The translations under genes and the position numbers were made by a program. This document shows positions 1 through 7,769 of a stretch of 64,000 nt of DNA, piece by piece. This stretch comes from Spartobacteria bacterium LR76 (GTDB lineage Bacteria; Verrucomicrobiota; Verrucomicrobiia; Chthoniobacterales; Terrimicrobiaceae). How positions within the stretch are numbered: the stretch's first letter is position 1; each line of letters begins with the position of its first letter. The notes under the pieces are model-generated. The model was not told the DNA's origin. It worked only from the letters and a program-made list of their open reading frames with translations, and made no database searches. Where the stretch lies: assembly GCA_003054655.1 (NCBI GenBank), contig QAYZ01000012.1, positions 186,001 through 250,000 on the forward strand. The letters run 5' to 3'.

Positions 1-584
1 TCGGCGAATCCTTCCTCGCGGGCGACGGGGCCGCGCTCATTCTCGGCGACAATATTTTCCACGGCAAACTCGACTTCGTCCGCGCCGCGCTGGCACGCAC
101 CGAGGGCGCGTCGATTTGCGCCTGTCCGGTGAAAGACCCGGAGCGCTACGGCGTGATCGAGTTCGACGCCGAGGGCCGCGCCATTTCCATCGAGGAAAAG
201 CCAAAACAGCCGCGGAGCAACTATGCCGTGCCGGGCTTCTACGTTTACGACGACCAGATCGTCGACGTGACCCGCTCGCTCAAGCCTTCCCCGCGCGGTG
301 AGCTGGAGATCACCGATGTGAACCGCGCCTACATGAGCCGTGGCCAGCTCTACGTCGAGCCACTCGGCCGGGGCGTCGCCTGGCTCGATACCGGCACGCC
401 CGACAGCCTCATGGAGGCTAGCAATTACATCGCGACCCTGGAGCACCGCCAGGGCGTGAAAGTCGCCTGCCTCGAGGAGATCGCCCGCTATCGCGGCTTC
501 ATCGACGACGAAGGTTTTGCCAAGCTTATCGATTCGCTGCCGAGGAACTCCTATCGGGCTTATCTCGAAGGGCTGGTGTTTTAG
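1..584 (+). CDS. rfbA: Glucose-1-phosphate thymidylyltransferase, 5' truncated by window edge
   Basis: Makes dTDP-glucose from glucose-1-phosphate and dTTP, the first step to dTDP-rhamnose for surface polysaccharide. The reading frame is open from base 3 and shows the family signature ALILGDNIFHG near the visible start, then CPVKDPERYGVIEF and the sugar-binding stretch EEKPKQPRSNYAVPGFY. The C-terminal part (WLDTGTPDSLMEASNYI, ARYRGFID) is typical of RfbA/RmlA and complete. About one third of the usual ~290 residues lies upstream of the window, so the start cannot be placed. No other dTDP-rhamnose gene follows within the window. Confidence 0.93.
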   Translation, partial: GESFLAGDGAALILGDNIFHGKLDFVRAALARTEGASICACPVKDPERYGVIEFDAEGRAISIEEKPKQPRSNYAVPGFYVYDDQIVDVTRSLKPSPRGELEITDVNRAYMSRGQLYVEPLGRGVAWLDTGTPDSLMEASNYIATLEHRQGVKVACLEEIARYRGFIDDEGFAKLIDSLPRNSYRAYLEGLVF

Positions 585-616
585 GGCGAATTGGGGAGAC
601 CTCTCCCGATATCCTG

Positions 617-937
617 ATGAGCTACGGCATCCACCCTGCCGCGCGTGAAGAGTATCTCGATGCGATTCGCTGGATGACCAAACACCACTATGATGTGAGG
701 GCTCTCGCTCGTTTCATCGACGAAATCGAAACAGGATTTGTTGTCATCGACAACCGTGCGCAGGAACTTCCCGAGGACCCATGTGGGCGTCCGGGCTGGA
801 GATTCTACGGTCCTACGGAGACTTTCCGGTATGTTATCCGATTCGTCGAAGATATCCGAGGTGAGCCGTACATCATGGCGATCAATGCTCCTCAGCGACG
901 GCCCGGATATTGGAAAAATCGGAGAGTAAGAACCTAG
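617..937 (+). CDS. RelE/ParE-family toxin-like protein
   Basis: A 106-residue protein with the ParE/RelE layout: N-terminal helices (AAREEYLDAIRWM), a central strand region, and the C-terminal pattern RYVIRFVEDIRGEPYIMAI followed by APQRRPGYWKNR. ParE toxins act on gyrase and RelE toxins on ribosome-bound mRNA; the sequence does not say which. It starts 32 bases after rfbA. Its stop codon overlaps the stop codon of a small antitoxin-like gene on the opposite strand, which is not the usual antitoxin-toxin operon layout. Family assignment is by pattern only. Confidence 0.75.
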   Translation: MSYGIHPAAREEYLDAIRWMTKHHYDVRALARFIDEIETGFVVIDNRAQELPEDPCGRPGWRFYGPTETFRYVIRFVEDIRGEPYIMAINAPQRRPGYWKNRRVRT

Positions 938-1185
938 GCTTTGCGTTTCTTGAGAGGCGCGGGTCTGCTTCCGATTCCTGCGAGGCTGCGCGCCTCACTC
1001 ATGACAGACGATACCTCGATGCGTCGGACTTTCCTGCTTCGTACCTCGTCTTCCCGACGGGCCAGCTCGTCATCCGGCGTGAGGACTGCGGGCATGTCGG
1101 CGGCGAGCAGCTTCGCCACGAGCCGAGCCCGCTCCTTGGGAGAAAGTGTGCGGGCTTCCCGGTATACCTGCGTCATCGTCGCCAT
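934..1185 (-). CDS. Putative addiction-module antitoxin component
   Basis: An 83-residue protein whose N-terminal half (YREARTLSPKERARLVAKLL) matches the 'putative addiction module component' family, short helical antitoxins often found beside RelE/ParE toxins. The C-terminal half is basic and low in complexity (SRPAPLKKRKA). It converges on the toxin-like gene at 617-937; the two stop codons share the palindrome CTAG. The pair may still function as a module from separate promoters, or the neighbour may have been inverted. Moderate confidence in family, low in partnership. Confidence 0.65.
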   Translation of the reverse strand: MATMTQVYREARTLSPKERARLVAKLLAADMPAVLTPDDELARREDEVRSRKVRRIEVSSVMSEARSLAGIGSRPAPLKKRKA

Positions 1186-1377
1186 GAGGGGTAATTACTC
1201 CTGCCGCGATGCGGGTGCAAGTGGAGAGTCTCGAGCGATACGTATCCGCCCGCGAACCGCTCGGAGTTTTTTCACGGCAGGAAGGAAGCGAAGACAGGGC
1301 GTATCTGTGCAGAGGGGTTCGGCGTTGATTTCAGAGCCCGGTTCGGAAAGGGTTTGTGGCTGGTTAGCTTCCCATTC

Positions 1378-1809
1378 ATGAACGAAATCTACTCCCTCCA
1401 CACCGACCGAGATATTCAGCCATTGGAATTCGGCCAGCTCGCAGCGCTGAACCTCTGGGGGGACGCTGGCGACTTCACAGAGGAGCGGCTGGCCGGGCAC
1501 TTTGCCGCCGTGGACTTCGTGGCGCATGTCCGTACCTCGCGAAAGCTGCTGGTCGGCTACGCCAGCGCCATTTCGAACGGACTCGGAACCGTATTCATCG
1601 ACAGCCTCATTACCCATCCGGAGTATGATCGCGATGCCATCGGAAGCTTGCTCATGCAGGCTGTATTGACTCATTTCTCCGGACAGCCGGTGTACGCCAT
1701 GCCGTTCACGGATGAGCAGCAGGTCTTTCGCGCCAATGGCTTCCGGATTTATCGCCGGGAGATGGTAGCGCTCGCTCATCGCAATGATGAGGCGCCTGCG
1801 GTTAGTTAA
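1378..1809 (+). CDS. GNAT-family N-acetyltransferase
   Basis: A 143-residue protein starting MNEIYSLHTDRDIQPLEF. It shows the GNAT core: a strand carrying VGYASAISNG, then FIDSLITHPEYDRDAIGSLL, which is the acetyl-CoA binding motif A with a slightly altered R/Q-x-x-G-x-G (RDAIGS), and the late signature FRANGFRIYRREM. The ATG at 1378 is preferred to one eight codons upstream because family similarity begins there. Substrate is unknown. Confidence 0.75.
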   Translation: MNEIYSLHTDRDIQPLEFGQLAALNLWGDAGDFTEERLAGHFAAVDFVAHVRTSRKLLVGYASAISNGLGTVFIDSLITHPEYDRDAIGSLLMQAVLTHFSGQPVYAMPFTDEQQVFRANGFRIYRREMVALAHRNDEAPAVS

Positions 1810-1846
1810 GTGCCTTTCCGCGGTGTTGCAGGAGCGGCTCGATGGG

Positions 1847-2674
1847 CTACCCGGTGGTGACCAAATCCTCCTGGTTCCGGGCGATGGTTTTGATGAGCTT
1901 GATGGCGACGAGGCAGAGGATGATATCGAGCACCTCGGAGGAGATGGAGACCATGGTGAAGGTGCGCAAACCCTCGACTGTGTCGCCGTGTTTCCAGTTT
2001 GTCAGGACCTGCCCGAAGAGATTGGAGGCGATCCAGAGCATCCACCAGGTGCCCACGAGGCCGCTGCCGTCTTGAGACTGCCAGGCCTTCGGGTTCTGGC
2101 TGACCTTCCACACCTCGGTCATGCATTGAAATGGACGATAGAGGGACAGGATCGGGATAAAGTAGTACCCCACAGACCAGCCGGGAGTGTAGGTCATGTT
2201 GGTCGCACCGAAGCCCCGGGAGTTTACATTCGCACGGTAGACCCATTTCAAGAATGCGATGCCTGTGATGACGAAGACAGCAAATGTGGCGAGGGTGACG
2301 ATGGTTTGCCGCAGGTCGTTGGCCTGGCCCTGAGCCTCGGTGAAGGGGGCGCTGAGCAGGGCGAGTTGACCGAAGGCGCTGATGATCGTGACGCAATGCA
2401 TCGCGAGGCTGATCCAGAGCATCACGATGACGATGGCGGTGAGCCGGCTGGGGTTCTTTACGTAGGAATAAGCCGGTGCCGGGAGAGCCGGGGGAGCAGA
2501 TGCTGACCCGGCGGCAGGCGGGAACAACTCATGGATCGGCCGCCAGTCGGGCATGCCCTCGCGCCAATAATGGGAGCCCTCCTGAACGAGGCCCCGCTCC
2601 CACAGAGAGCGCAGGGACGGCTCCTCGTGCTGGGATTGGTCGCCGGAGGGAGATGCAATGTGAATGGTGCTCAT
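1847..2674 (-). CDS. DUF4328-type membrane protein with N-terminal GYF_2-like domain
   Basis: A 275-residue membrane protein. Residues ~15-55 (RSLWERGLVQEGSHYWREGM) look like a GYF_2 domain, a short module common at the N-terminus of bacterial membrane proteins of unknown role. About four hydrophobic segments follow, with the pattern FLKWVYRANVNSRGFG and YTPGWSVGYYFIPILSLYRP, the hallmark of DUF4328. The ATG at 2674 was chosen because the domain starts just after it; a longer open frame upstream has no recognisable content. Function unknown. Confidence 0.75.
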   Translation of the reverse strand: MSTIHIASPSGDQSQHEEPSLRSLWERGLVQEGSHYWREGMPDWRPIHELFPPAAGSASAPPALPAPAYSYVKNPSRLTAIVIVMLWISLAMHCVTIISAFGQLALLSAPFTEAQGQANDLRQTIVTLATFAVFVITGIAFLKWVYRANVNSRGFGATNMTYTPGWSVGYYFIPILSLYRPFQCMTEVWKVSQNPKAWQSQDGSGLVGTWWMLWIASNLFGQVLTNWKHGDTVEGLRTFTMVSISSEVLDIILCLVAIKLIKTIARNQEDLVTTG

Positions 2675-2824
2675 GGCTGGCCTTTGGGCATAGTGTGAAA
2701 GAGGTGCTTTGCTTAGCATGTTTTGCCAATGCTTAGAAGGGATTCCTGTGGGATTGTTGATCCCCCGATGGGAAAATCTCCCGGTCTTGCGCACCGCCGA
2801 GGAAAAATCCATCCTGGCCTGGTG

Positions 2825-3322
2825 ATGCGAACGATTGCGCTGGCCTGTGTCCTGCTCGCCACATCCTGCCTGACCGGCCGGGGTTCCGTGGGGTATTATC
2901 CCGTGCCGGTGGCGAAGGACGACATCAGGATCTTTCGCGAGATGAGCCTGAGGGAAGCGGACTACGAGGTGGAGAAGTATCGCGTCGTCTTTGACCGTCC
3001 GAACTGGGTCTGGGTCGAGGCTCAGGCGCAGGGCAAGGTGTCGGATCTCCCCCTGCCAAAGAGAGCCGCCACCGTCAATCTCCTGCTCCTTACGCAAAAG
3101 AAAGGCCATTCCGAGAGAATCATCCATTTCGTCGTATCGAGCGAGGACTCCTCCATCTACAGCTACTTTCGCTTCGATCCGCGAGAGCTGCTGCAGCGGA
3201 CATTGGCGCTGCGTGGGGGGCGGTTTCTGGTGCTCGGGATGAGCGCCGTGCAGCCGTCGGGTTTCGCCTACGTGCTGCAGATCTTTCAGAGTGACATCGC
3301 TCCAAAGGGCGCGAAGGAATAG
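2825..3322 (+). CDS. Hypothetical lipoprotein
   Basis: A 165-residue protein with a lipoprotein signal (MRTIALACVLLATSC), giving a mature protein beginning at Cys15. The rest is a soluble mixed alpha/beta sequence without a family I recognise. The ATG at 2825 is chosen for the signal peptide; an upstream in-frame ATG would place charged residues before it. It is divergent from the DUF4328 gene. Probably anchored to the periplasmic face of a membrane. Confidence 0.6.
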   Translation: MRTIALACVLLATSCLTGRGSVGYYPVPVAKDDIRIFREMSLREADYEVEKYRVVFDRPNWVWVEAQAQGKVSDLPLPKRAATVNLLLLTQKKGHSERIIHFVVSSEDSSIYSYFRFDPRELLQRTLALRGGRFLVLGMSAVQPSGFAYVLQIFQSDIAPKGAKE

Positions 3323-3369
3323 CGCGTTCTGTCAAAGGTATCCGCCATAAGGACGGCGAAATCCTGAGA

Positions 3370-3972
3370 TCAATTGGCGAGCCGCGCGATCAGTTTGTTT
3401 TCCGCTTCGGGAGTGAGATGGGGTGTTTCGGCCAGTTCGGTCATTGCGTCTACAATGGTGATGATTCTGGTCGTGAAGGCAGTAGGATGGACCGAACTCG
3501 TAAAGTACCCAGCATAACTTTGACAATCGGTTTGGATCGCAAGATGATAAAACAGCGCGTCTCGGGTCGTGATGGTTGATGGGGGAGCATCGTGGTACGC
3601 GGTTCTGCGAAGTTCCTCGCTCCAGAGTTTTTTTAGGCTCTCGAATGTGGAAAGAGGAATGCGCAACTGACGAGTCGAGACGGGTGTGTTTTTCCTACTT
3701 ATATCCAGAATAGCGATAATCAGCTCAGCGGTTCCTTTGTCCTTCATCTCGTGGATACTGAAGGCGATGATCTTGGCGTGACCGTACGAGAGAAGCTGGA
3801 TTTCGGCCGCAGGGTTAACGTGAGCAATCACCTGACTAAAATCCTGAAGCAGCGTCCCATAGCTGAGCATGGTAAGCATCTCGATGGGACTGCGCTCGGG
3901 GCGGAGGTCTTGTCCCTGAGTCGCCTGAAGCACGAGGAGAGATGCGATAGCGATAAACGAAGCACGAGCCAT
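3370..3972 (-). CDS. Hypothetical secreted protein
   Basis: A 200-residue protein with a plausible Sec signal (MARASFIAIASLLVLQATQG, cleavage around residue 20). The mature part is largely helical with two Cys-poor domains and no motif I recognise. It converges with the lipoprotein gene ending at 3322 and is divergent from the small membrane protein at 4018. Product and role unknown. Confidence 0.55.
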   Translation of the reverse strand: MARASFIAIASLLVLQATQGQDLRPERSPIEMLTMLSYGTLLQDFSQVIAHVNPAAEIQLLSYGHAKIIAFSIHEMKDKGTAELIIAILDISRKNTPVSTRQLRIPLSTFESLKKLWSEELRRTAYHDAPPSTITTRDALFYHLAIQTDCQSYAGYFTSSVHPTAFTTRIITIVDAMTELAETPHLTPEAENKLIARLAN

Positions 3973-4017
3973 ATGATTTTTCTCTTTTAGCGGAAGGCTT
4001 TCTGCTAAGCGAATCTC

Positions 4018-4242
4018 ATGTTTCAGGATTTCGGCATTAATCCGGGAAAGTTTTTCATCCAGATGCTCGTCGTTATTGGCCTTTCGATACTGGCCACTGT
4101 ACGCGTCCTGCGATGCCGGGCGAATCGGTCCATCGCATTCTGGATTATCATAGTCTGGCTGGTACCTGTTCTTGGGTCGATCTTTGCCTTGCTGCTCGTC
4201 TGGCCGAAGCGGAGGTCTGAAACCTTGTCGCGGGGCTCTTGA
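4018..4242 (+). CDS. Small two-helix membrane protein (PLDc_N-like)
   Basis: A 74-residue protein with two hydrophobic segments (residues ~13-28 and ~38-62). The second contains WIIIVWLVPVLGSIFALLL, the pattern of the PLDc_N / cardiolipin-synthase N-terminal-like domain, which also occurs as a stand-alone small membrane protein. It lies 7 bases before the lipoprotein gene at 4249 and may be co-transcribed with it. Function unknown. Confidence 0.6.
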   Translation: MFQDFGINPGKFFIQMLVVIGLSILATVRVLRCRANRSIAFWIIIVWLVPVLGSIFALLLVWPKRRSETLSRGS

Positions 4243-4248
4243 TCTGTT

Positions 4249-4650
4249 ATGCGGAGACTCGGGAAAGGCGCAGCGGTGATCGTCGGATGCCTTGCGTTGG
4301 CGGCGTGTGCTTCTCTGTCACCGACTAAGCGAGTCCTTGCCGGAACATACCGCTGGGGCGACGATCCGGATAACGCCCAATTTCTTTGCCTGAGTACCGA
4401 TGGCTCCTACACCTTGACAGAGCGGTCAAGCATGGCAGCGGGCGAGAAAGTGAAGCCGTTTTCGGTGTTGCACTTGACAGGGCAATGGAGAATTTCCGAA
4501 GGGCGAGTGATTCTGGAGGACTCAGACAAAACCTATTTTCCTACGGGACGGTTGACCTTACTGGTGGTCGAGCGGAAATCCGCGAAGAGCGAGCTGCTCC
4601 CGGTTATGGGAGCTGGATGGACTCCCGAGCGGGGGTATGTTCGGCAGTAA
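4249..4650 (+). CDS. Hypothetical lipoprotein
   Basis: A 133-residue protein with a signal peptide and lipobox (VIVGCLALAACASL, Cys20). The mature part begins GTYRWGDDPDNAQFLCLSTDGSY and looks like a small beta-rich domain of the kind that reads as 'template' lipoproteins: G-x-Y/W, strand, D-G-S-Y. No enzymatic motif is visible. Convergent with the HxlR regulator, with only one base between stop codons. Confidence 0.6.
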   Translation: MRRLGKGAAVIVGCLALAACASLSPTKRVLAGTYRWGDDPDNAQFLCLSTDGSYTLTERSSMAAGEKVKPFSVLHLTGQWRISEGRVILEDSDKTYFPTGRLTLLVVERKSAKSELLPVMGAGWTPERGYVRQ

Positions 4651-4651
4651 T

Positions 4652-4996
4652 TTACCGTAAAGTATCCGCGATTTTCTCGGATTCTTCAGTCTTGAAGGCA
4701 TGGCCCTTTCCCCAGGCGCACAATGCCTCCATCACCGGGCGGAGGGATTCTCCGAAATCGGTCAGCGAATATTCCACCTTCGGTGGAACCTGGTGGTAGA
4801 CCTCGCGATGAACGATGTTGTCGGATTCGAGCTCGCGAAGTTGCTGCGTCAGCATCTTTGGGCTGGCTTGCGGAATGAGGCGCGTCAGCTCACCCGCTCG
4901 TCTCGGCTTCTCCATCAGGTAATGAAGCAGAACGGGTTTCCATCGGCCTCCCATCACATTCAAAGTACGGGTAACCGGGCAATCGATGTAGTTCAT
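4652..4996 (-). CDS. HxlR-family winged-helix transcriptional regulator
   Basis: A 114-residue regulator with the HxlR pattern: CPVTRTLNVMGGRWKPVLL at the N-terminus (Cys6 is the conserved family cysteine), recognition-helix region SPKMLTQQLRELE, and the wing EVYHQVPPKVEYSLT. HxlR proteins such as YodB, HypR and QorR sense electrophiles, quinones or oxidants through this cysteine and usually control an adjacent oxidoreductase. Here a flavodoxin-fold quinone reductase is divergently transcribed 84 bases away, fitting that arrangement. Confidence 0.9.
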   Translation of the reverse strand: MNYIDCPVTRTLNVMGGRWKPVLLHYLMEKPRRAGELTRLIPQASPKMLTQQLRELESDNIVHREVYHQVPPKVEYSLTDFGESLRPVMEALCAWGKGHAFKTEESEKIADTLR

Positions 4997-5007
4997 CTTC
5001 TGAAATT

Positions 5008-5039
5008 TATACCTTTTGGTTAGTATAACACAAAAAGGT
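5008..5039. promoter_or_regulatory. Candidate HxlR operator in the divergent promoter
   Basis: Between the HxlR gene and the quinone reductase gene lie two nested inverted repeats: TATAC-N10-GTATA (5008-5027) and ACCTTTT-N15-AAAAGGT (5011-5039). Position and dyad symmetry suggest the binding site for the neighbouring regulator. This is inference from symmetry; no consensus was scored. Confidence 0.45.
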
Positions 5040-5080
5040 GGGGACTAGTTTTGCATCCCCCAAATTTGTAGGGTATCGCC

Positions 5081-5848
5081 ATGCAGGTATTGATCGTTTT
5101 TGCGCATCCTGAACCAACATCGCTGACTCGCCAGCTCGTGCAAGTCTCTGTTGAAACGCTTGAGAAGAACGGCCATGACGTCTTGCTTTCGGACCTTTAC
5201 GGAATTAAATGGAAGGCGGTCTTTGACGCGGATGATTTTCCCAGCCGGGCAAACCCGGAGAGGCTGTCCTTCATCGAGGAATCGGGGCACGCTTACGCGA
5301 GCGGAAGTCAGACGGAGGACGTCATCGCGGAGCAGGCAAAACTGAAAGCGGCGGATGCGGTGATCCTGCAGTTTCCTCTCTGGTGGTTTGGTGTTCCGGC
5401 GATCCTGAAGGGGTGGATCGAGCGGGTTTATGCCTATGGGTTTGGATATGGGTTTCAGGACGGGACGAACCGGTTTCGTTACGGTGACGGGATGCTCAAG
5501 GGAAAACGGACTCTCGTCTCCGTGGCAGCCGGTGGTCCGGAGGTGGATTATGGCCCGCGTGGGATTAATGGGCCGCTCGACCACATTCTCTTTCCTCTGA
5601 CGCACGGGGCGCTCTTTTACCCCGGCATGGATGTCCTGCCGATTCATGCCGTATATGGAGCCGCACATCTCAAGACCGCAGAGGAAATCGAGGTGGTCAA
5701 AGCAGGCTGGCAGCATCGCGTCGAGAGGCTTTTTGACGATGCGCCAATCCCTTATCGCTCACAGAACGGAGGGGACTTTCCCGACCGGCATACGCTCAGG
5801 GATGATGTGGCTCCCGGGGTGACCGGTTTCCCTGCACATATTGCATAG
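5081..5848 (+). CDS. NAD(P)H dehydrogenase (quinone), flavodoxin-like fold
   Basis: A 255-residue protein starting MQVLIVFAHPEPTSLTRQL, the FMN/FAD phosphate-binding start of the NQO1/YwqN/MdaB family. The middle carries DAVILQFPLWWFGVPAILKGWIERV, the conserved flavin-binding and dimer loop. It probably reduces quinones or electrophiles by two electrons in the cytoplasm. The divergent HxlR regulator suggests induction by quinone or electrophile stress. Confidence 0.88.
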   Translation: MQVLIVFAHPEPTSLTRQLVQVSVETLEKNGHDVLLSDLYGIKWKAVFDADDFPSRANPERLSFIEESGHAYASGSQTEDVIAEQAKLKAADAVILQFPLWWFGVPAILKGWIERVYAYGFGYGFQDGTNRFRYGDGMLKGKRTLVSVAAGGPEVDYGPRGINGPLDHILFPLTHGALFYPGMDVLPIHAVYGAAHLKTAEEIEVVKAGWQHRVERLFDDAPIPYRSQNGGDFPDRHTLRDDVAPGVTGFPAHIA

Positions 5849-5884
5849 GGCTGTTCCTTGCGGGATGCAGGATGTATTGACTGT

Positions 5885-6676
5885 CTAGTGCTGGCATTTG
5901 GCGCACCAGCAGGTCGTGCGACCTCCGACCTGGGCGCGGTGGAGGTCGAGGCCGCAGCGGGGGCAGGCGTGGTCTTTTTCCCAGCGGTGGTGGAAGAGCC
6001 AGGTGTCCGGCGGGTCTTCCCAGCGTTCGCCGATCGTTTTGAGAGCCTGGCGGGAGACTTCTCGGGTTTCTTTCCAGAGGGTGGCGGTTTCCTCCGGGGT
6101 GAGGGTGCCGCTGCGGCGGGAGGGGAGGAGTTGGGCGCGCCAGAGGATTTCGTCGGCCATCCAGTTGCCGATGCCGGGGAAGCGCTCCTGCATGAGGAGG
6201 ACGGCTTTGATCGGGGCCTGCTTGCGGCGGGCGAGGAAGGCGGCGACGGCGTCTTTGGTGAATTCCGGCGCGGTGACTTGCGGAGGCAGGGCGGCCCACC
6301 AGTCGGGGTCGGCCTTGCCGGGGCTGAAGAGAACGCGGCCAAAGAGGCGGAAGTCGGTGAAGATGAGTGCGACGGATTTTTCGTAAAGGACGAGATGGTC
6401 GTGCCTGGCGGGCTCAAAGTCGGGGTCGGCGGTGTGGAGCTTGCCGGTCATGCCGAGATGAATGCCGAGCGTGGCGGTGCTGAAGCGAAAGAGCATCTGC
6501 TTCCCGTGCGCGGTGGAGCCGTGGAGCTTCGCGCCGGTTAAGGCCTGCTCCATTGCCGCTATGTCGATGCCGCGAAAGAGGCGGGCTTTCGGATGCGTGG
6601 CGACGCGGAGGATTTTGCCGCCGATCCCGGCGTCCCATTGCTTGCGGAAATATTCCACCTCGGCGAGTTCAGGCAT
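5885..6676 (-). CDS. Formamidopyrimidine-DNA glycosylase family (Fpg/Nei)
   Basis: A 263-residue base-excision-repair glycosylase/AP lyase. It begins MPELAEVE, giving Pro2 (the Schiff-base nucleophile) and Glu3, with Lys in STAHGKQMLF and the H2TH region FPGIGNWMADEILWRA. The C-terminal zinc finger is present: CPRCGLDL then GGRTTCWCAKCQ. Fpg excises oxidised purines and Nei oxidised pyrimidines; I cannot separate the two with certainty from sequence alone, so no symbol is given. Confidence 0.9.
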   Translation of the reverse strand: MPELAEVEYFRKQWDAGIGGKILRVATHPKARLFRGIDIAAMEQALTGAKLHGSTAHGKQMLFRFSTATLGIHLGMTGKLHTADPDFEPARHDHLVLYEKSVALIFTDFRLFGRVLFSPGKADPDWWAALPPQVTAPEFTKDAVAAFLARRKQAPIKAVLLMQERFPGIGNWMADEILWRAQLLPSRRSGTLTPEETATLWKETREVSRQALKTIGERWEDPPDTWLFHHRWEKDHACPRCGLDLHRAQVGGRTTCWCAKCQH

Positions 6677-6764
6677 GGGGATACTGTGGGCGCGGACGAG
6701 GCGAGGCGCAATCGGGGAACGGAAGGAATTTGAACAAAAGGAAGCAAAGAAAACGAAGGGGAGG

Positions 6765-6812
6765 GCAGGAGGATTTTACAGAAGGACGCAAAGGACGCGA
6801 AGAAAGGGTGAG
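6765..6812. repeat. Dispersed repeat resembling 'rRNA-like' GACGCGAAG tract
   Basis: A purine-rich tract containing GGACGCAAAGGACGCGAAGA. A close match, GAAGGACGCGAAGAAACGAA, recurs at 17909-17935. Similar intergenic tracts are common in Verrucomicrobiota genomes in my experience; their role is unknown. Confidence 0.4.
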
Positions 6813-6871
6813 GCATTCGCGATGCGGCTTCCTTCAAAAGGGTGTTTGCTGTATCACTTTAGCGCATCCAT

Positions 6872-7297
6872 ATGCGGTTGGTTCGAAGCTCAAAGATTGC
6901 AAAAGGCGGGACGCGAGGAACCGTGTTCAAAGAAGTCGCACGGCTACGAATTGCCGATGCGAAATCTCTCTTGGAACAAAAGCGGTACAACGGAGCGATT
7001 TATATGGCGGGTTACGCGGTGGAGTGCCATCTCAAGTACGCTGCATGTCAGCGATGCAATGTGACGTACCTCCCCTCGAATCTGGAAGTGCATGATTGGG
7101 ACGTTCTCGTGGACGCAGGTGGGCTTTTCTCAGCCATCAAATCCCAGAAGGAGGTATCTTTGTTGTATGATGCGCTGGTCGAAATGTGGGGGCCAGACTT
7201 GCGATATCGGACAACGAAATACGCCAAGAACGAGGCGCCCAAACTTTACAACGAGCTGTCCACGTTGTACCAGTTCTTTGCAGAACTCGAACCATGA
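6872..7297 (+). CDS. HEPN-domain protein
   Basis: A 141-residue (or 124-residue) all-helical protein. The core FKEVARLRIADAKSLLEQKR followed by YNGAIYMAGYAVECHLKYA is the HEPN pattern. HEPN proteins are often RNases in toxin-antitoxin and defence modules, with an R-x4-6-H active site; here I see no clear R-x4-H, so catalytic activity is doubtful. A GTG at 6923 preceded by GAGGAA is an alternative start. The stop overlaps the ATG of the next gene (ATGA), so the two are translationally coupled. Confidence 0.7.
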   Translation: MRLVRSSKIAKGGTRGTVFKEVARLRIADAKSLLEQKRYNGAIYMAGYAVECHLKYAACQRCNVTYLPSNLEVHDWDVLVDAGGLFSAIKSQKEVSLLYDALVEMWGPDLRYRTTKYAKNEAPKLYNELSTLYQFFAELEP

Positions 7298-7659
7298 CTG
7301 TTGCCGCAAAAAAGAAACAGGTCGCCAAATTTCCGAGAGGAAAGATTGAGAAGGCGGTCGGTGGTATTTTAAAGGATTTCAAAATCCACTTTGCGGATGC
7401 GAGCATTGGAAAGATGAAGATCGTTCGCGTGGTGACACCTGCGTGGAAGTCGCTTCGACCGTCGGTGCGTATTGGCAAGGTTCTTGACGCGGTGAACGGG
7501 AAGCTGACCCCGCAGGAGCAGAAAAGCATTCTTCGCTTCAGCGTCCTTACTCCTGAGGAGTATGCATCTGTCGTAAAAAATCGAGTTGTGGCGGAACGTG
7601 GTGTTTTGCGTACGAAAACATCGTCCAAGATCGCGGCTGGTAAACCTATTTCTATTTAG
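7294..7659 (+). CDS. Hypothetical partner of the HEPN protein
   Basis: A 121-residue basic protein beginning MTVAAKKKQVAKFPRGK. It begins inside the stop codon of the HEPN gene. The sequence IGKMKIVRVVTPAWKSLRPSV and TPQEQKSILRFSVLTPEEY suggests a small alpha/beta fold. It lacks the nucleotidyltransferase motif (GSxxxGxxxxxSDxD) of the usual HEPN partner MNT, so it is either a different partner or an antitoxin of another type. I do not recognise the family. Confidence 0.55.
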   Translation: MTVAAKKKQVAKFPRGKIEKAVGGILKDFKIHFADASIGKMKIVRVVTPAWKSLRPSVRIGKVLDAVNGKLTPQEQKSILRFSVLTPEEYASVVKNRVVAERGVLRTKTSSKIAAGKPISI

Positions 7660-7769
7660 CGGCGATTTCGAGCGGATAGAGGTTTCTGTTCAAGTTTGGG
7701 CAACGAGAAAGCCCGGCCCAAGAGTACTTCTCGAACCGGGCGCTTGTAGCCCGTGGTTTCTCGGCTTGC

